Shown here one piece after another: positions 1 to 10,538 of a stretch of 64,000 nucleotides of DNA. The notes under the pieces are model-generated. The model saw nothing but the letters and a program-made list of their open reading frames with translations. It was not told where the DNA came from and did not search any database. The position numbers and the translations under genes are program-made. The DNA is from Allobaculum stercoricanis DSM 13633 (lineage in GTDB: Bacteria > Bacillota_I > Bacilli_A > Erysipelotrichales > Erysipelotrichaceae): NCBI RefSeq assembly GCF_000384195.1, contig NZ_KB913034.1, positions 1,940,973-2,004,972 of the forward strand. The letters run 5' to 3'. Numbering within the stretch: position 1 is the first letter of the stretch; every line of letters starts with the position of its first letter.

Positions 1-645
1 GGCTTCGCATTTTCCTGCTTAACCTCGCATCCAAAAGTAACTCGCCGGTTCATTCTACAAAAGGCACGCCATCACCCTTTGACGGGCTCTGACTTCTTGT
101 AGGCATACGGTTTCAGGTTCTCTTTCACTCCGCTTGCGCGGTTCTTTTCACCTTTCCCTCACGGTACTTCTTCACTATCGCTCACTCTTACTTATTTAGC
201 CTTGGCGGATGGTCCCGCCTGCTTCCGACAAGATTTCTCGTGTCTCGTCGTACTCAGGAGACGCTAACGACTCAGTTCGCTTACCTATACGGGAATTTCA
301 CCCTCTTTGTCTGTGCTTTCCATCACATTCTAGTTCACTTACCTTTTGTATCTCGCGTTCCTACAACCCCGTATTTCTACGGTTTGGGCTCTTTCCCTTT
401 CGCTCGCCGCTACTCGGAAAATCACTTTTGTTTTCTTTTCCTCCAGCTACTTAGATGTTTCAGTTCACCGGGTTGTTCTCCATACAAGTATGGATGACTG
501 GACTTGACTCCAGCCGGGTTCCCCCATTCGGATATTCATGGATCGGCGCTTTTTTGACAGCTCCCCATGACTTTTCGCAGTCTAATACGTCCTTCTTCAT
601 TCAAGAGTGGCAAGGCATCCTCCGTACGCCCTTCCTTGCTTGATC
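1..645 (-). rRNA. 23S ribosomal RNA, 5' part (cut by window edge)
   Basis: Read on the minus strand, the sequence just left of base 645 gives the typical bacterial 23S beginning (AAGGGCGTACGGAGGATGCC), and continues as conserved 5'-domain 23S sequence to base 1. Only about the first 645 nucleotides are in the window; the rest of 23S, and presumably 5S, lies outside to the left. It follows the 16S gene in the same orientation, so it belongs to the same operon. The exact 5' end is uncertain by several bases. Translated frames inside this stretch have no protein character. Confidence 0.95.
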
Positions 646-910
646 TAATTTCAAAATATGCTTGTTTCGAGATTGTTTTTTACACTATAAGAACTGTTTA
701 CTGTTTTTCTGACTTGGTTTATCTTTTCTGATTACCTTCGTAATGTTTTCTACAACTTACGTCAGACCTTCTGTTATGTCTTATACTGATCATTCGTTTT
801 TCAAAGATCGATGGTTGATGATCAAGGTCTCCCTCTCTCACCTTGGAAGATCACTCTTCCAAAACTCAATGACAAACTCACTTAACTCTTCCCTTGTACT
901 TTCTCCTTAG
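646..910 (-). other. 16S-23S internal transcribed spacer without tRNA
   Basis: This is about 265 bases between the 3' end of 16S and the 5' end of 23S. I looked for tRNA-Ile and tRNA-Ala, the usual passengers, and see neither a cloverleaf nor a TΨC-like arm. The minus strand has a boxA-like stretch (CTTTGAAAAAC, about 796-806), as expected for antitermination. The rest is pyrimidine-rich spacer that probably pairs in rRNA processing stems. Confidence 0.8.
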
Positions 911-2440
<1,530 letters not shown>

Positions 2441-2559
2441 TTGACTCAAACGCATTTGCGTTTATTTATTTCGTGAAATGATATATTGAAGTATATTAAG
2501 TGTTTTTGTTCAGAATCGACGTTGTATAATTTTTATCGAATTTGAATTGTCTGTCATTG

Positions 2560-2573
2560 AGTTTTCAAAGAGC
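2560..2573 (-). promoter_or_regulatory. boxA antitermination site in rRNA leader
   Basis: The minus strand reads GCTCTTTGAAAACT, matching the Firmicute rrn boxA (consensus TGYTCTTTGAAAACT) bound by NusB/NusE. It lies between the promoter and 16S, the expected place. Confidence 0.85.
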
Positions 2574-2613
2574 CATCTGTTTTCAACCGGCTACCCGGTC
2601 AAAAAGCTTGTTT

Positions 2614-2642
2614 ACTATACCGCTTGAGATTTGGATTGTCAA
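2614..2642 (-). promoter_or_regulatory. rRNA operon promoter (SigA type)
   Basis: On the minus strand there is a perfect -35 TTGACA (2642-2637), a 17-base spacer and -10 TATAGT (2619-2614). It is followed by the boxA leader and 16S. The near-consensus elements at optimal spacing and the AT-rich upstream flank fit a strong rrn promoter. Confidence 0.9.
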
Positions 2643-2930
2643 CTCGAAATTTGAATTTCTTTATTTCGTGTTGTTTTCCAAGTCTTTGTCGGTGCCCTCA
2701 CTTGCTTGCCGCTCGGTGAGTGCTCGACTATTCAACCACATATCCCATCTCTTTGCAAGCCTATTTTTTAAAAAAATTTCACTTTTATTTGTGCCTGCTT
2801 TACCTATCGTGTTTTTTCGGATTATTTTTTTCAGATTTTATTCATACTGAATTATATACTTCTCTTTGTGAGTTATTTATTCTTCGTTTTGATCTTCTTT
2901 TTTTGTTGATTTTTCTATTTTTCTTCTTTG

Positions 2931-2970
2931 CAAAAAAATCTCTGAATTTCTACTTTTAAAAATTCAGAGA
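2931..2970 (-). terminator. Rho-independent terminator of the YitT-type gene
   Basis: An 11-base perfect stem (TCTCTGAATTT / AAATTCAGAGA at 2960-2970 and 2939-2949) is followed on the minus strand by a run of seven T. It starts 17 bases after the stop of the minus-strand membrane protein gene, and keeps that gene from reading into the rRNA promoter region. Confidence 0.9.
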
Positions 2971-2986
2971 CTGTTTCAACTATTTT

Positions 2987-3892
2987 TTAAGCTTTCTGTT
3001 TTGAGAATTGTTCAAGACGTTGTGATTGTCTAAAAGTAAATCCTTCACCGTGAACTTTATGTACATCACTTACCGCTATAAATGCGACTGGATCTATTTG
3101 TGTGATCTTCGCTTCGATCTCTGGGTATTCTTTTTGATCAATGATACACATCAATATCACTTTTTCATCTTGAGTGTATCCGCCAAAACCTTTCCAATAG
3201 GTTAAACCACGATCCACTTCATTTAATATATATTCACGAATTTCATTCCATTTGTCTGAAATCACCATAAGTTCTTTGCGATGTGAAGCGTTAATCATCA
3301 TTGTTTGATTAATCGTATACCCACAAACATAGACAGAGATCATTCCTACTAACGCTGGCGCTAAACCATAAGTAAAGATTCCTAGAATTACGGTCAAGCC
3401 ATCGACAATTGTCACGGCATCACCTTCTTTTATTTTGAAATACTTATGGATTAACAAGGCTAAAATATCCATACCGCCGGTGCTCGCATTCGCATAGAAT
3501 ACAAGTCCTAAGCCTATCCCCACTAAAATCCCGGCATAAATTGAAGCAAGATAGTCTGGCATCACAAAGAAATCAGTTGGAAATAAGCTGTATACATAAT
3601 TCAAACCAAATACAAAGATTGGATAAAACACAGTTGCCGCAAACGATTTAATCGCAAACTGTTTTCCAAGACAGAAATATCCTAATACAAATAGACTGAC
3701 GACTAAAATATTAGACGTCCAGATCGGATCGACATGGATCAAAGGTTGCAAAGCTACTGCAACCCCTGCTGTTCCCCCAGTCAAAATTTGATTTGGGAAA
3801 ATTAAAAATGTAATGGCACATGCCTCGATAAAAACTCCAAAGGCAATCACCAAAAGAGTTTTTATAGATGTTTGTTTTTTTAAATCACTCAT
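2987..3892 (-). CDS. YitT family membrane protein (DUF161/DUF2179)
   Basis: This 301-residue protein has the layout of the YitT/YpjC/YqfU family. The N-terminal part (about 10-205) holds five to six hydrophobic segments with glycine-rich family motifs (LTGGTAGVA near 37 and STGGMDIL near 137). The soluble C-terminal DUF2179 domain follows (about 222-290, ending in the GEGFTF motif region). It should sit in the cytoplasmic membrane. Family members are widespread in Firmicutes and have no settled function; a transport role has been suggested. The gene stands alone, is preceded by an AAGG ribosome binding site and has its own terminator. Confidence 0.9.
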   Translation of the reverse strand: MSDLKKQTSIKTLLVIAFGVFIEACAITFLIFPNQILTGGTAGVAVALQPLIHVDPIWTSNILVVSLFVLGYFCLGKQFAIKSFAATVFYPIFVFGLNYVYSLFPTDFFVMPDYLASIYAGILVGIGLGLVFYANASTGGMDILALLIHKYFKIKEGDAVTIVDGLTVILGIFTYGLAPALVGMISVYVCGYTINQTMMINASHRKELMVISDKWNEIREYILNEVDRGLTYWKGFGGYTQDEKVILMCIIDQKEYPEIEAKITQIDPVAFIAVSDVHKVHGEGFTFRQSQRLEQFSKQKA

Positions 3893-4171
3893 AAATTTAC
3901 CTTATTTCTTTTTCCTACCTATCTTATTTCAATTTTTTGTGTTTTTCAAAGTTAGATAAAAGCAGTCTATTGTCACGAATTGTTGATCTTTAAAATCAAT
4001 TCCACTCAAAATTTGAATAAACAATTGATTTTTCGATGGTTTTTAGGGATGGATCTCACCATTCCATTTTTGTTCAAATTCGTTTGGATAAATTAAATAA
4101 ACAGTGAAATAATTAAATCATTAAACGTGATGTTATTTCCTAGTTTTTAAAACATCCTAGAAAGATAAAAT

Positions 4172-5488
4172 ATGAACCACTCAAAAGATCCTCGTCCTTT
4201 AAAACGTTCTGAACGGATTTTAGCTAAGAAAAAGAAACGCAAACGCCATCTATATGCCTTAGTTATTCTCAGTTGCGTATTGGTGGCATGTCTTTTGGGG
4301 GCCGGTTGGTTTTGGATTCAATCGAGAAACGTTTCTCCATCCAAACCTCAAACAAACTCTCCCGTTGCTTCTTCTACAGTGGACTCTCAACTAGACCATC
4401 CTACATCTTATCCCCAAATAATGAATTCCTCTTCTTTTACGTTTACCGGGGTTGGAGACAACTTATTACATGACACTATTTTCGTTTATCACGAACAAGA
4501 TCACGGAAATCGTGACTTTACTCCGTTATACGAGACGACTATTCCTTATTTTCAAAATACAGATCTCGCATATTGTAATTTTGAAACGGTTTGTGCCGGA
4601 GATCAATTTGGTTTATCCGGTTATCCTTCCTTCAATGGCCCAACAGAAATGATGGATTCTTTAGTTTCTTCTGGATTCGATTGGTTTTCAATTTCCAGTA
4701 ACCATTCATTAGATGCCGGAGCTGAAGGTTTAAAATATGAAAAAGCCTATATCCAACAACACTTCCCTGATATGAGTGCAACTGGCGCTTATTCCAGCTA
4801 TGAAGATGCCCAACAACCTGTCGTTCGTGAAATCAACGGCATCCGGGTTGGTCTTTGTGGATTTACATACGGCTTAAATGGTTATACTGTTCCGCAAGGA
4901 ATGGAGTGGTTAATTGATGTGTATCGAAACGTCGATGATACAATCAACTATAAGTTAATTGACAAAAAACTAGATGCCATCAATGCATTAAGTGATGTCC
5001 AAATTGTTGCGATGCATTGGGGAGATGAGTATCATAATGAACCTAATGAAGAACAACGTACTTTAGCACAGTATCTTCATTCAAAAGGGGTTGAAGTGAT
5101 CATTGGTACCCATCCTCATGTGATTCAGCCTGTTGAATTCATTGAATCTTCAGACCAAACAACTTTAGTTTATTATTCACTTGGAAATTTTATCTCTGCT
5201 CAAGATTCTAATGTCACAATGGTTGGCGGTATGGCAAATTTCAGATTAAACTATGATTTCAACAAACAAAAAGCGTCCTTCAGTGAGATTCAAATAATTC
5301 CTACTATCACTTGGATTTCTCCAGATTTACGCCAATATCGAACAACAACTATTCATGAATACAACGATGATTTAGCTGCCAATCATTTTGTGAGTGCCCA
5401 AGGCATGGACATTTCAAAAGCTTGGGTGCAACAATACGTTTCATCCATTATTCAAGGGGATGAGCGAATTCAAGTTGTTCTTGAATAG
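4172..5488 (+). CDS. CapA family (poly-gamma-glutamate synthesis type) metallophosphatase-like protein
   Basis: This 438-residue protein has a basic N-terminus, one membrane anchor (about 28-48), a Ser/Thr/Pro-rich linker, then a PGA_cap domain (about 90-400). Family motifs visible in order are GVGDNLLHD, NFETV, SSNHSLDAG, AMHWGDEY and IGTHPHVIQP, which supply the metal-binding Asp, Asn and His residues of a calcineurin-like fold. The active domain would lie outside the membrane. CapA/PgsA proteins take part in polyglutamate capsule synthesis, but no capB, capC or capD neighbours are seen, so the substrate is unknown and a general cell-envelope phosphoesterase role is as likely. xpt follows after 41 bases on the same strand. 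Confidence 0.88.
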   Translation: MNHSKDPRPLKRSERILAKKKKRKRHLYALVILSCVLVACLLGAGWFWIQSRNVSPSKPQTNSPVASSTVDSQLDHPTSYPQIMNSSSFTFTGVGDNLLHDTIFVYHEQDHGNRDFTPLYETTIPYFQNTDLAYCNFETVCAGDQFGLSGYPSFNGPTEMMDSLVSSGFDWFSISSNHSLDAGAEGLKYEKAYIQQHFPDMSATGAYSSYEDAQQPVVREINGIRVGLCGFTYGLNGYTVPQGMEWLIDVYRNVDDTINYKLIDKKLDAINALSDVQIVAMHWGDEYHNEPNEEQRTLAQYLHSKGVEVIIGTHPHVIQPVEFIESSDQTTLVYYSLGNFISAQDSNVTMVGGMANFRLNYDFNKQKASFSEIQIIPTITWISPDLRQYRTTTIHEYNDDLAANHFVSAQGMDISKAWVQQYVSSIIQGDERIQVVLE

Positions 5489-5529
5489 CAGTTGCCTAAA
5501 CATCATTCATTTTAAAGAGAGGCTAAAAT

Positions 5530-6102
5530 ATGAATTTTTTACAAGAAAGAATTGAAAAAGACGGGCGTGTCTTAAGCGAAAGAGTTTTAAAAGTCGATCA
5601 TTTTTTGAATCATATCGTCGATCCTGCCTTAATGGATCAAATCGGTAAAGCTTTTTCAAATTACTTTAAAGACGAAAAGCCAACTAAAGTTTTAACCATT
5701 GAATCTGGAGGGATTGCTCCAGCATTCATGACTGCACTCTATTTAAATGTTCCTCTCGTTTATGCAAAAAAAGCATTACCTTCTACGATGGATCATCCAA
5801 TCAGTACTGAAGTTTATTCATTTACCAAACAAAAAACGTACACCATTTGTATGGAACAAGAGGCCATTGCCCCTGGTGATCGCGTATTATTTATCGACGA
5901 CTTTTTAGCCGATGGCCAAGCATTTAAAGGGGTTGAAGATTTAATTACCCAAAGCAATGCCATTTTATGTGGCTGTGGCTTCTGTATTGAAAAATCGTTC
6001 CAAAAAGGACGTTCTTATTTATTAGAAAAAGGATATCCATTCTATTCTCTTGCCCCTATTCAAAAAATGGTGGATGGCAAGATTTATTGGTTAGAAGATT
6101 AA
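5530..6102 (+). CDS. xpt: xanthine phosphoribosyltransferase
   Basis: This enzyme converts xanthine and PRPP to XMP in purine salvage. The 190-residue length matches Bacillus Xpt (194). The PRPP-binding motif RVLFIDDFLADGQA is at about 117-130, with the family segments TIESGGIAPAF (about 56) and a K-K-P-S region (about 80) in place. A GAGAGG ribosome binding site precedes the ATG. It lies 41 bases downstream of the CapA-like gene and is probably cotranscribed; no purine riboswitch is visible in that gap or before the CapA gene. A strong bidirectional terminator follows. Confidence 0.93.
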   Translation: MNFLQERIEKDGRVLSERVLKVDHFLNHIVDPALMDQIGKAFSNYFKDEKPTKVLTIESGGIAPAFMTALYLNVPLVYAKKALPSTMDHPISTEVYSFTKQKTYTICMEQEAIAPGDRVLFIDDFLADGQAFKGVEDLITQSNAILCGCGFCIEKSFQKGRSYLLEKGYPFYSLAPIQKMVDGKIYWLED

Positions 6103-6112
6103 TCCAACAAAT

Positions 6113-6163
6113 AAAAGACGACAAGTTCTTCACATCTTTAATGTGTTCTTGTCGTCTTTTTTA
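6113..6163. terminator. bidirectional terminator between xpt and the Cof-type phosphatase
   Basis: A stem of about 12 pairs (AAAAGACGACAAG with CTTGTCGTCTTTT), flanked by A-run and T-run, lies between convergent genes and can serve both strands. Confidence 0.92.
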
Positions 6164-6174
6164 TAAGTTGAGTT

Positions 6175-7029
6175 TTATTGAAAATATTCCGGGAATGTTT
6201 CTTCTATCCATTTTCCGATTCCATCGTGGTTATTGTCATCCACAACAATATCAGCAGCAGATTTTACTTCGTCCACCGCATTGCCCATCGCAATTTTAAT
6301 TTCTGCTTTTTTAAACATCGGCAAATCGTTTTGTGCATCGCCAATCGCGACAATTTGTTCTTTAGCATAACCTAACGACTCAATTGCAGCACCTTTATTG
6401 GTATCTTTTGCGGTATATTCAAAATAGAAAGGGGCTGTGAACATACAATCCAAGCGATCTTTAAATGGAGCTTCCATTTCTTGATAATGCTCTTGTAAAT
6501 AAACATCACTTCCGGCACTCAAAATCTTAGATGGTGAAAAATTGACTGATTGTGTAAGATTGTGACTTTCTTTTAATAAAAAGCCATTACTATGTGCTTC
6601 ATAATCAATAATATTCATCGTCTTGCCTTTACACGTAATTTCATTTTGATAGACATTATTGACTAACATATAATCGCCATCTTCAATCATAGGATACACG
6701 TCAAATTGTTTTAAATGCTCCAAGACTTCTTTGGCAAGTTCTGTAGGAATTGCATGTTCAAAGCGAACCGTTCGAGAGGGTAGAATTTCCGCTCTAGCAC
6801 CATTGCTTGAAATTAAAATTCCGTTATACTCATCCATCTTCAGCTGCTTTGCGAGCTGAATCAATCCTTTATACGGTCTGCCGGATGCTAAGGCAAGACA
6901 AATTCCATGTTCTTCTAAGCGAATGAGCGCTTCTTTTGTTTTTGGTGTTAATTGTCTTTGACTATTCACGAGTGTGCCATCGATATCCATCACAATTAAA
7001 CGAATGTCTTTTACATTCATATTTGTCAC
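6175..7029 (-). CDS. Cof-type HAD-IIB family hydrolase
   Basis: This 284-residue HAD-superfamily phosphatase shows the four HAD motifs: DIDGTLVNS (about 15-23, nucleophile Asp), LASGRP (about 52), a lysine in the third motif (about 215), and GDAQNDLPMF (about 238-247, metal-binding Asp). The cap insertion between them is the type IIB form. Members dephosphorylate sugar phosphates, nucleotides or coenzymes with broad specificity, and the exact substrate cannot be read from sequence. The gene is monocistronic and converges on xpt. Confidence 0.92.
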   Translation of the reverse strand: MTNMNVKDIRLIVMDIDGTLVNSQRQLTPKTKEALIRLEEHGICLALASGRPYKGLIQLAKQLKMDEYNGILISSNGARAEILPSRTVRFEHAIPTELAKEVLEHLKQFDVYPMIEDGDYMLVNNVYQNEITCKGKTMNIIDYEAHSNGFLLKESHNLTQSVNFSPSKILSAGSDVYLQEHYQEMEAPFKDRLDCMFTAPFYFEYTAKDTNKGAAIESLGYAKEQIVAIGDAQNDLPMFKKAEIKIAMGNAVDEVKSAADIVVDDNNHDGIGKWIEETFPEYFQ

Positions 7030-7163
7030 TCCCTCTCTTTAAGTTTTTTTTCGTAAGCTCATTTTGCCACGGCAATCTCAATCAAGAAAAGATAATTTCC
7101 AAGAAAGATCGGCAATTTCATCGATCTCGATCAAAACATCATGAAAATCGAAATGAGATGTCT

Positions 7164-7211
7164 AAAAAAAATGTGCAAAAGCAGAAGTTGATCTTCTGTT
7201 TTTTGCACATT
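7164..7211 (-). terminator. terminator downstream of map
   Basis: The minus strand forms a long hairpin (ATGTGCAAAA... with ...TTTTGCACAT, inner AGAAG/CTTCT pairs) followed by seven T. It begins 11 bases after the map stop codon. Confidence 0.88.
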
Positions 7212-7221
7212 GTGTGTTGCA

Positions 7222-8085
7222 TTAATGAGCGATAATTTCAATTCCGTCTTCAGTGACTAAAATTGTATTTTCCCATTGGGCAGAAAGTTTTCCATCATCA
7301 GTGTAACTTGTCCAATCATTGTCGGCATCGATAAATAAACTTGCGACACCTTCGTTGATCATTGGTTCGATTGTGAACACCATTCCTGGCGCTAAAACTA
7401 CACCTGTTCCTTTTCGGCCTACGTGAGGAACCATAGGATCTTCATGGAATGCATTTCCGACACCATGACCACAGAAGTCAACGACAACAGAATAGCCATT
7501 CGCGTGCGCAATTTCTTGAATTGCTGCACCAATATCTCCTAAGTGACCCCAAGGTTTAACTGCCGCAATCCCGGCTTCTAAACATTGTTTTGTGACATCT
7601 ACTAGTTTTTGCGCATTAGGTGCTACGTTTCCTAAGCAATACATACGGCTAGCATCTGCATAGTGGCCATTGACGATCGTTGTGCAATCGACGTTGATGA
7701 TATCTCCATCTTGGAGCACGTAATCATCTGGAATACCGTGGCAAATTTGATCATTGACTGATGTACAACAGCTTTTTGGGAAACCTTCGTAACCTAAACA
7801 AGCTGGGATTCCACCATGTTCAACAGTATAGTCGTGAACGAGCTGATCAATTTCGTCAGTTGTCATTCCGATATGAATTTTTTCGCCAACTAAATCCAAT
7901 ACCGCATTGTTGATTTTAGCGGCTTCACGAATCCAATGAATATCTTCTTCGTTTTTAATCATTTTGTGGGTAGGAATTCGTTTTCCTTCTTTTTTAAGTT
8001 GATGAAGATGACGGTCGAATTCTTCGTGGCATTTTTTATACTTCTTGCCACTTCCACACCAACAAGGATCATTTCTTGTTAACAT
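7222..8085 (-). CDS. map: methionine aminopeptidase, type I, with N-terminal SEC-C zinc motif
   Basis: This enzyme removes the initiator methionine from nascent proteins. Residues 1-20 form a SEC-C zinc motif (C8-x-C10 ... C19-H20), an extension found in some Firmicute MAPs and proposed to aid ribosome association. The pita-bread peptidase domain (about 45-287) keeps the five metal ligands in sequence: Asp in NVDCTT, Asp in ADASR, His in GHGVG, Glu in TIEPM and Glu in QWENT. Length is 287. It is followed by its own terminator; prmC lies 32 bases upstream on the same strand, so it may be the last gene of the prfA-prmC-map transcript. Confidence 0.95.
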   Translation of the reverse strand: MLTRNDPCWCGSGKKYKKCHEEFDRHLHQLKKEGKRIPTHKMIKNEEDIHWIREAAKINNAVLDLVGEKIHIGMTTDEIDQLVHDYTVEHGGIPACLGYEGFPKSCCTSVNDQICHGIPDDYVLQDGDIINVDCTTIVNGHYADASRMYCLGNVAPNAQKLVDVTKQCLEAGIAAVKPWGHLGDIGAAIQEIAHANGYSVVVDFCGHGVGNAFHEDPMVPHVGRKGTGVVLAPGMVFTIEPMINEGVASLFIDADNDWTSYTDDGKLSAQWENTILVTEDGIEIIAH

Positions 8086-8117
8086 TTTTGAATATCTTCT
8101 TTCTTTGTTTGTACATT

Positions 8118-8966
8118 TTAAGTGCGTACAACTAAAATGCGATCTTTTTGTGAAATATCTTGGAGCACTTGTACATCCGCTTCAGGGAAATATTGTTTAG
8201 CTAAAGCAGATAAACGTTCACCTTGATCATATCCCATTTCAAACGCCATGATTCCATTTTCGTTTAAAACTTTATGCGCATTTTTAAAGACACTACGATA
8301 GAAATACAAACCATCTTCGCCCCCGAATAATGCGACATTGGGTTCATAGTCCACTACACCATGGTCGAGTTTTTCTTCTTGTGGGATATAAGGTGGATTG
8401 CAAACAAGGACATCACAATGCATGTTGCGATCCACAAATGGTTGTAACATATCTCCTTGCACGAAGACGACACGTCCTCCAAGTTTTTCGTTGTTTATAT
8501 AAGCAACTTCTAATGCCTTTTGCGAAATATCTGAAGCATAGACATCTAGACGTGGTTCTTCTAAAGAGAGAGTAATACCAATTGCACCTGATCCGGTTGC
8601 AACGTCAAAAACAACAGGGTGTTCGATTTTTTCGAGCACGTCATCGCAAAGCATTAAGACTTGACCTGTCAATTCTTCTGTTTCAGGACGAGGAATAAGA
8701 ACATCTTCATTAACGATAAAATCGTAGCCATAGAAGTTTTCATACCCTAATACATATCCGAGTGGTTCGCCTTTTTCCATACGATGAATTGCTTCTAAAT
8801 AATCTGTTTGAACTTGTTCATTCACAGGTTCATCCATCACCATATATAAATTGATATTTCTATGGGAACACAATTCATTCAACAGTAAAAGAGCTGCTTG
8901 GTCGGATTGGTTTGCTTGATACAGTCTTTCTTTGCCTTCCTGTAACAATTGGTGCCATGTGATCAT
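8118..8966 (-). CDS. prmC: release factor glutamine methyltransferase (HemK family)
   Basis: This enzyme methylates the glutamine of the GGQ motif in release factors, using S-adenosylmethionine. The 282-residue protein has an N-terminal helical domain (1-75) and a Rossmann methyltransferase domain with the SAM-binding DVATGSGAIGITL (about 120-132) and the catalytic VCNPPYIPQ (about 188-196). Its ATG shares one base with the prfA stop (TAATG), so translation is coupled to the gene for its own substrate. That arrangement is the standard one for this gene pair. Confidence 0.95.
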   Translation of the reverse strand: MITWHQLLQEGKERLYQANQSDQAALLLLNELCSHRNINLYMVMDEPVNEQVQTDYLEAIHRMEKGEPLGYVLGYENFYGYDFIVNEDVLIPRPETEELTGQVLMLCDDVLEKIEHPVVFDVATGSGAIGITLSLEEPRLDVYASDISQKALEVAYINNEKLGGRVVFVQGDMLQPFVDRNMHCDVLVCNPPYIPQEEKLDHGVVDYEPNVALFGGEDGLYFYRSVFKNAHKVLNENGIMAFEMGYDQGERLSALAKQYFPEADVQVLQDISQKDRILVVRT

Positions 8967-10042
8967 TAGAGAGATTCTCCTGCAAGTTTTGCTTGTTGAT
9001 CCGCCGTTGATAAAGCGTTCATTAAGTCTTCTAAACGACCATCAATAATACGATCTAATTGGTTTACAGAGTAACCGATGCGGTGATCTGTTACACGGTT
9101 TTGTGGATAGTTGTAAGTACGGATTTTTTCAGCACGGTCACCTGTTCCGATTTTAGTTTTACGTTCCGCATCGTTTTTCATATCGATTTCACGTTGGCGT
9201 TCTTCTTTAACACGTGCCGCAATCGTTGCTAAAGCTGTTGCACGGTTTTCGTGTTGAGAACGTCCGTCCTGACATTTTACGACGATACCTGTAGGTTTGT
9301 GCACGATACGTACAGCAGAGTCAGTTTTGTTGACGTGCTGTCCTCCAGCACCAGAAGCACGCATTGTTTCGATTTCTAAATCGTTCATATCAATATCGAA
9401 ATCTTCTTCGTCTAATTCTGGGTAAACAAGAACTGTTGCCGTTGAAGTTTGGATACGACCTTGGGATTCTGTTTTAGGAACGCGCTGTACACGGTGGGAT
9501 CCACTTTCGTATTTAAGTGTTCCATAAGCATGTTGGCCAGTAACTTTAAAGCAGATAATAGAGAATCCACCTGCTTCGGAATCTTCAGCATCGCTGACTT
9601 CAATACGCCAACCTTTTGAATCCGCATATTTGGAATACATGCGGAATAAGTCCCCCGCAAAAATATTGGCTTCATCACCACCAGCAGCACCACGGATTTC
9701 CACAAATGCGTTATGGGAATCGTTAGGATCTGTTGGAACTAAAAGTAATTCCAGTTTTGAAACGTATTCTTCAATTCTTGGTTCAAGCTCGCTGATTTCT
9801 AATTTCGCCATTTCGATAATTTCAGCATCAGATTCTTTGAGCAGTTCTTTAGCATCTGCTAATTCTGCAGTTGCTGTTTTATATTCATTGTATACTTCGA
9901 TAATTGGAGTCAGTTCATTGGCTTCACGTCCTAGTTTAGACATTTGTCTACGATCGCCAACGACTGAAGGGTCCATCATTTTTTCGTTAATTTCGTCCAG
10001 ACGCTGTGCCATTGTATCTAGACGGTCTTCCATTTTTGCCAT
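8966..10042 (-). CDS. prfA: peptide chain release factor 1
   Basis: RF1 reads UAA and UAG stop codons. The catalytic GAGGQHVNKTDSA (GGQ) motif is about two thirds along, and the stop-recognition PxT motif is present as RVPKTESQGRIQTS. I chose the ATG at 10042 because an AAAGGA ribosome binding site lies six bases upstream of it; an in-frame ATG five codons earlier overlaps that site and is less likely. Product is about 358 residues, normal for RF1. It is the first gene of a prfA-prmC-(map) operon. Confidence 0.93.
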   Translation of the reverse strand: MAKMEDRLDTMAQRLDEINEKMMDPSVVGDRRQMSKLGREANELTPIIEVYNEYKTATAELADAKELLKESDAEIIEMAKLEISELEPRIEEYVSKLELLLVPTDPNDSHNAFVEIRGAAGGDEANIFAGDLFRMYSKYADSKGWRIEVSDAEDSEAGGFSIICFKVTGQHAYGTLKYESGSHRVQRVPKTESQGRIQTSTATVLVYPELDEEDFDIDMNDLEIETMRASGAGGQHVNKTDSAVRIVHKPTGIVVKCQDGRSQHENRATALATIAARVKEERQREIDMKNDAERKTKIGTGDRAEKIRTYNYPQNRVTDHRIGYSVNQLDRIIDGRLEDLMNALSTADQQAKLAGESL

Positions 10043-10433
10043 GTCTTGTCCTTTCATCTATTTATGTATTCATCAAGTGAATCTTTACAATTCTGATCGA
10101 GTAAAAGTCTACTCAATCATCAAATTATCTTACTATTTTCATAAATAAAAGGGAATCTCCATCAAATCTCTTCCTAATTTATAGTGGTTTTCTTGAATGC
10201 AATCTACATTTACTCACGCAAATCTAGAGAATCCCTTTTCTATTTTATACTGATTTTCTTATTACTTAAATGTTCAAAGAGATTCCATTTTATGAGTATC
10301 TAAAGTGTTTTTATTCCTTTTTTAAAGTTTCATTCGATTCCTTTGAATGTCCATATATTCATTATTTATAGTTCCTTTAATTTTTTTTACTCTTTTTTAT
10401 CTTTTCCTTTTCTTGTCTGATTGATACGCTTGA
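10043..10433. other. prfA-galU intergenic region
   Basis: Almost 400 bases between the divergent prfA and galU genes hold no coding region. The left part carries the prfA leader and a spaced inverted repeat (separate entry); a TATAAA on the minus strand near 10177 could be a prfA -10 box but has no clear -35. A short GAGTA/TACTC hairpin lies at about 10095-10115. The right part is T-rich and leads to the galU promoter. Confidence 0.55.
10147..10239. repeat. spaced inverted repeat in the prfA leader region
   Basis: AAAAGGGAATCTC (10147-10159) pairs with GAGAATCCCTTTT (10227-10239): eight pairs, one mismatch, four more pairs, enclosing 67 bases. No family structure is recognised. It could be the closing stem of a small RNA or 5'-leader element. 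Confidence 0.5.
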
Positions 10434-10462
10434 TTGAACACAACCTCTCTAACCGCTACAAT
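10434..10462 (+). promoter_or_regulatory. galU promoter (SigA type)
   Basis: TTGAAC (10434-10439), a 17-base spacer and TACAAT (10457-10462) lie about 75 bases upstream of the galU start. Confidence 0.7.
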
Positions 10463-10538
10463 AGAGAAGATAGAACTCATCATTTTTATCGTATAAACGA
10501 GTTCAAAACGAATTTGAACTTCGAAAGGAAATCTTTAT

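Larger units (their letters stand above)
2441..2930 (-). other. rRNA operon leader and upstream region, no gene
   Basis: This 490-base stretch holds the transcribed leader of the rRNA operon (2441 to about 2607), its boxA and core promoter (listed separately), and further upstream AT-rich DNA that could act as an UP element. A GC-richer patch at about 2690-2730 has a short CTCAC/GTGAG inverted repeat of unknown role. I see no second convincing rrn promoter and no coding region; the short plus-strand frames here are pyrimidine-rich and have no start signals. Confidence 0.7.

Noticed and set aside
646..910. tRNA-Ile or tRNA-Ala in the rRNA spacer
   Set aside because: Searched for the cloverleaf and GTTC-type T arm on the minus strand; not present.
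5489..5529. Purine riboswitch before xpt
   Set aside because: The gap is only 41 bases and no aptamer-like helices are seen; none before the CapA-like gene either.
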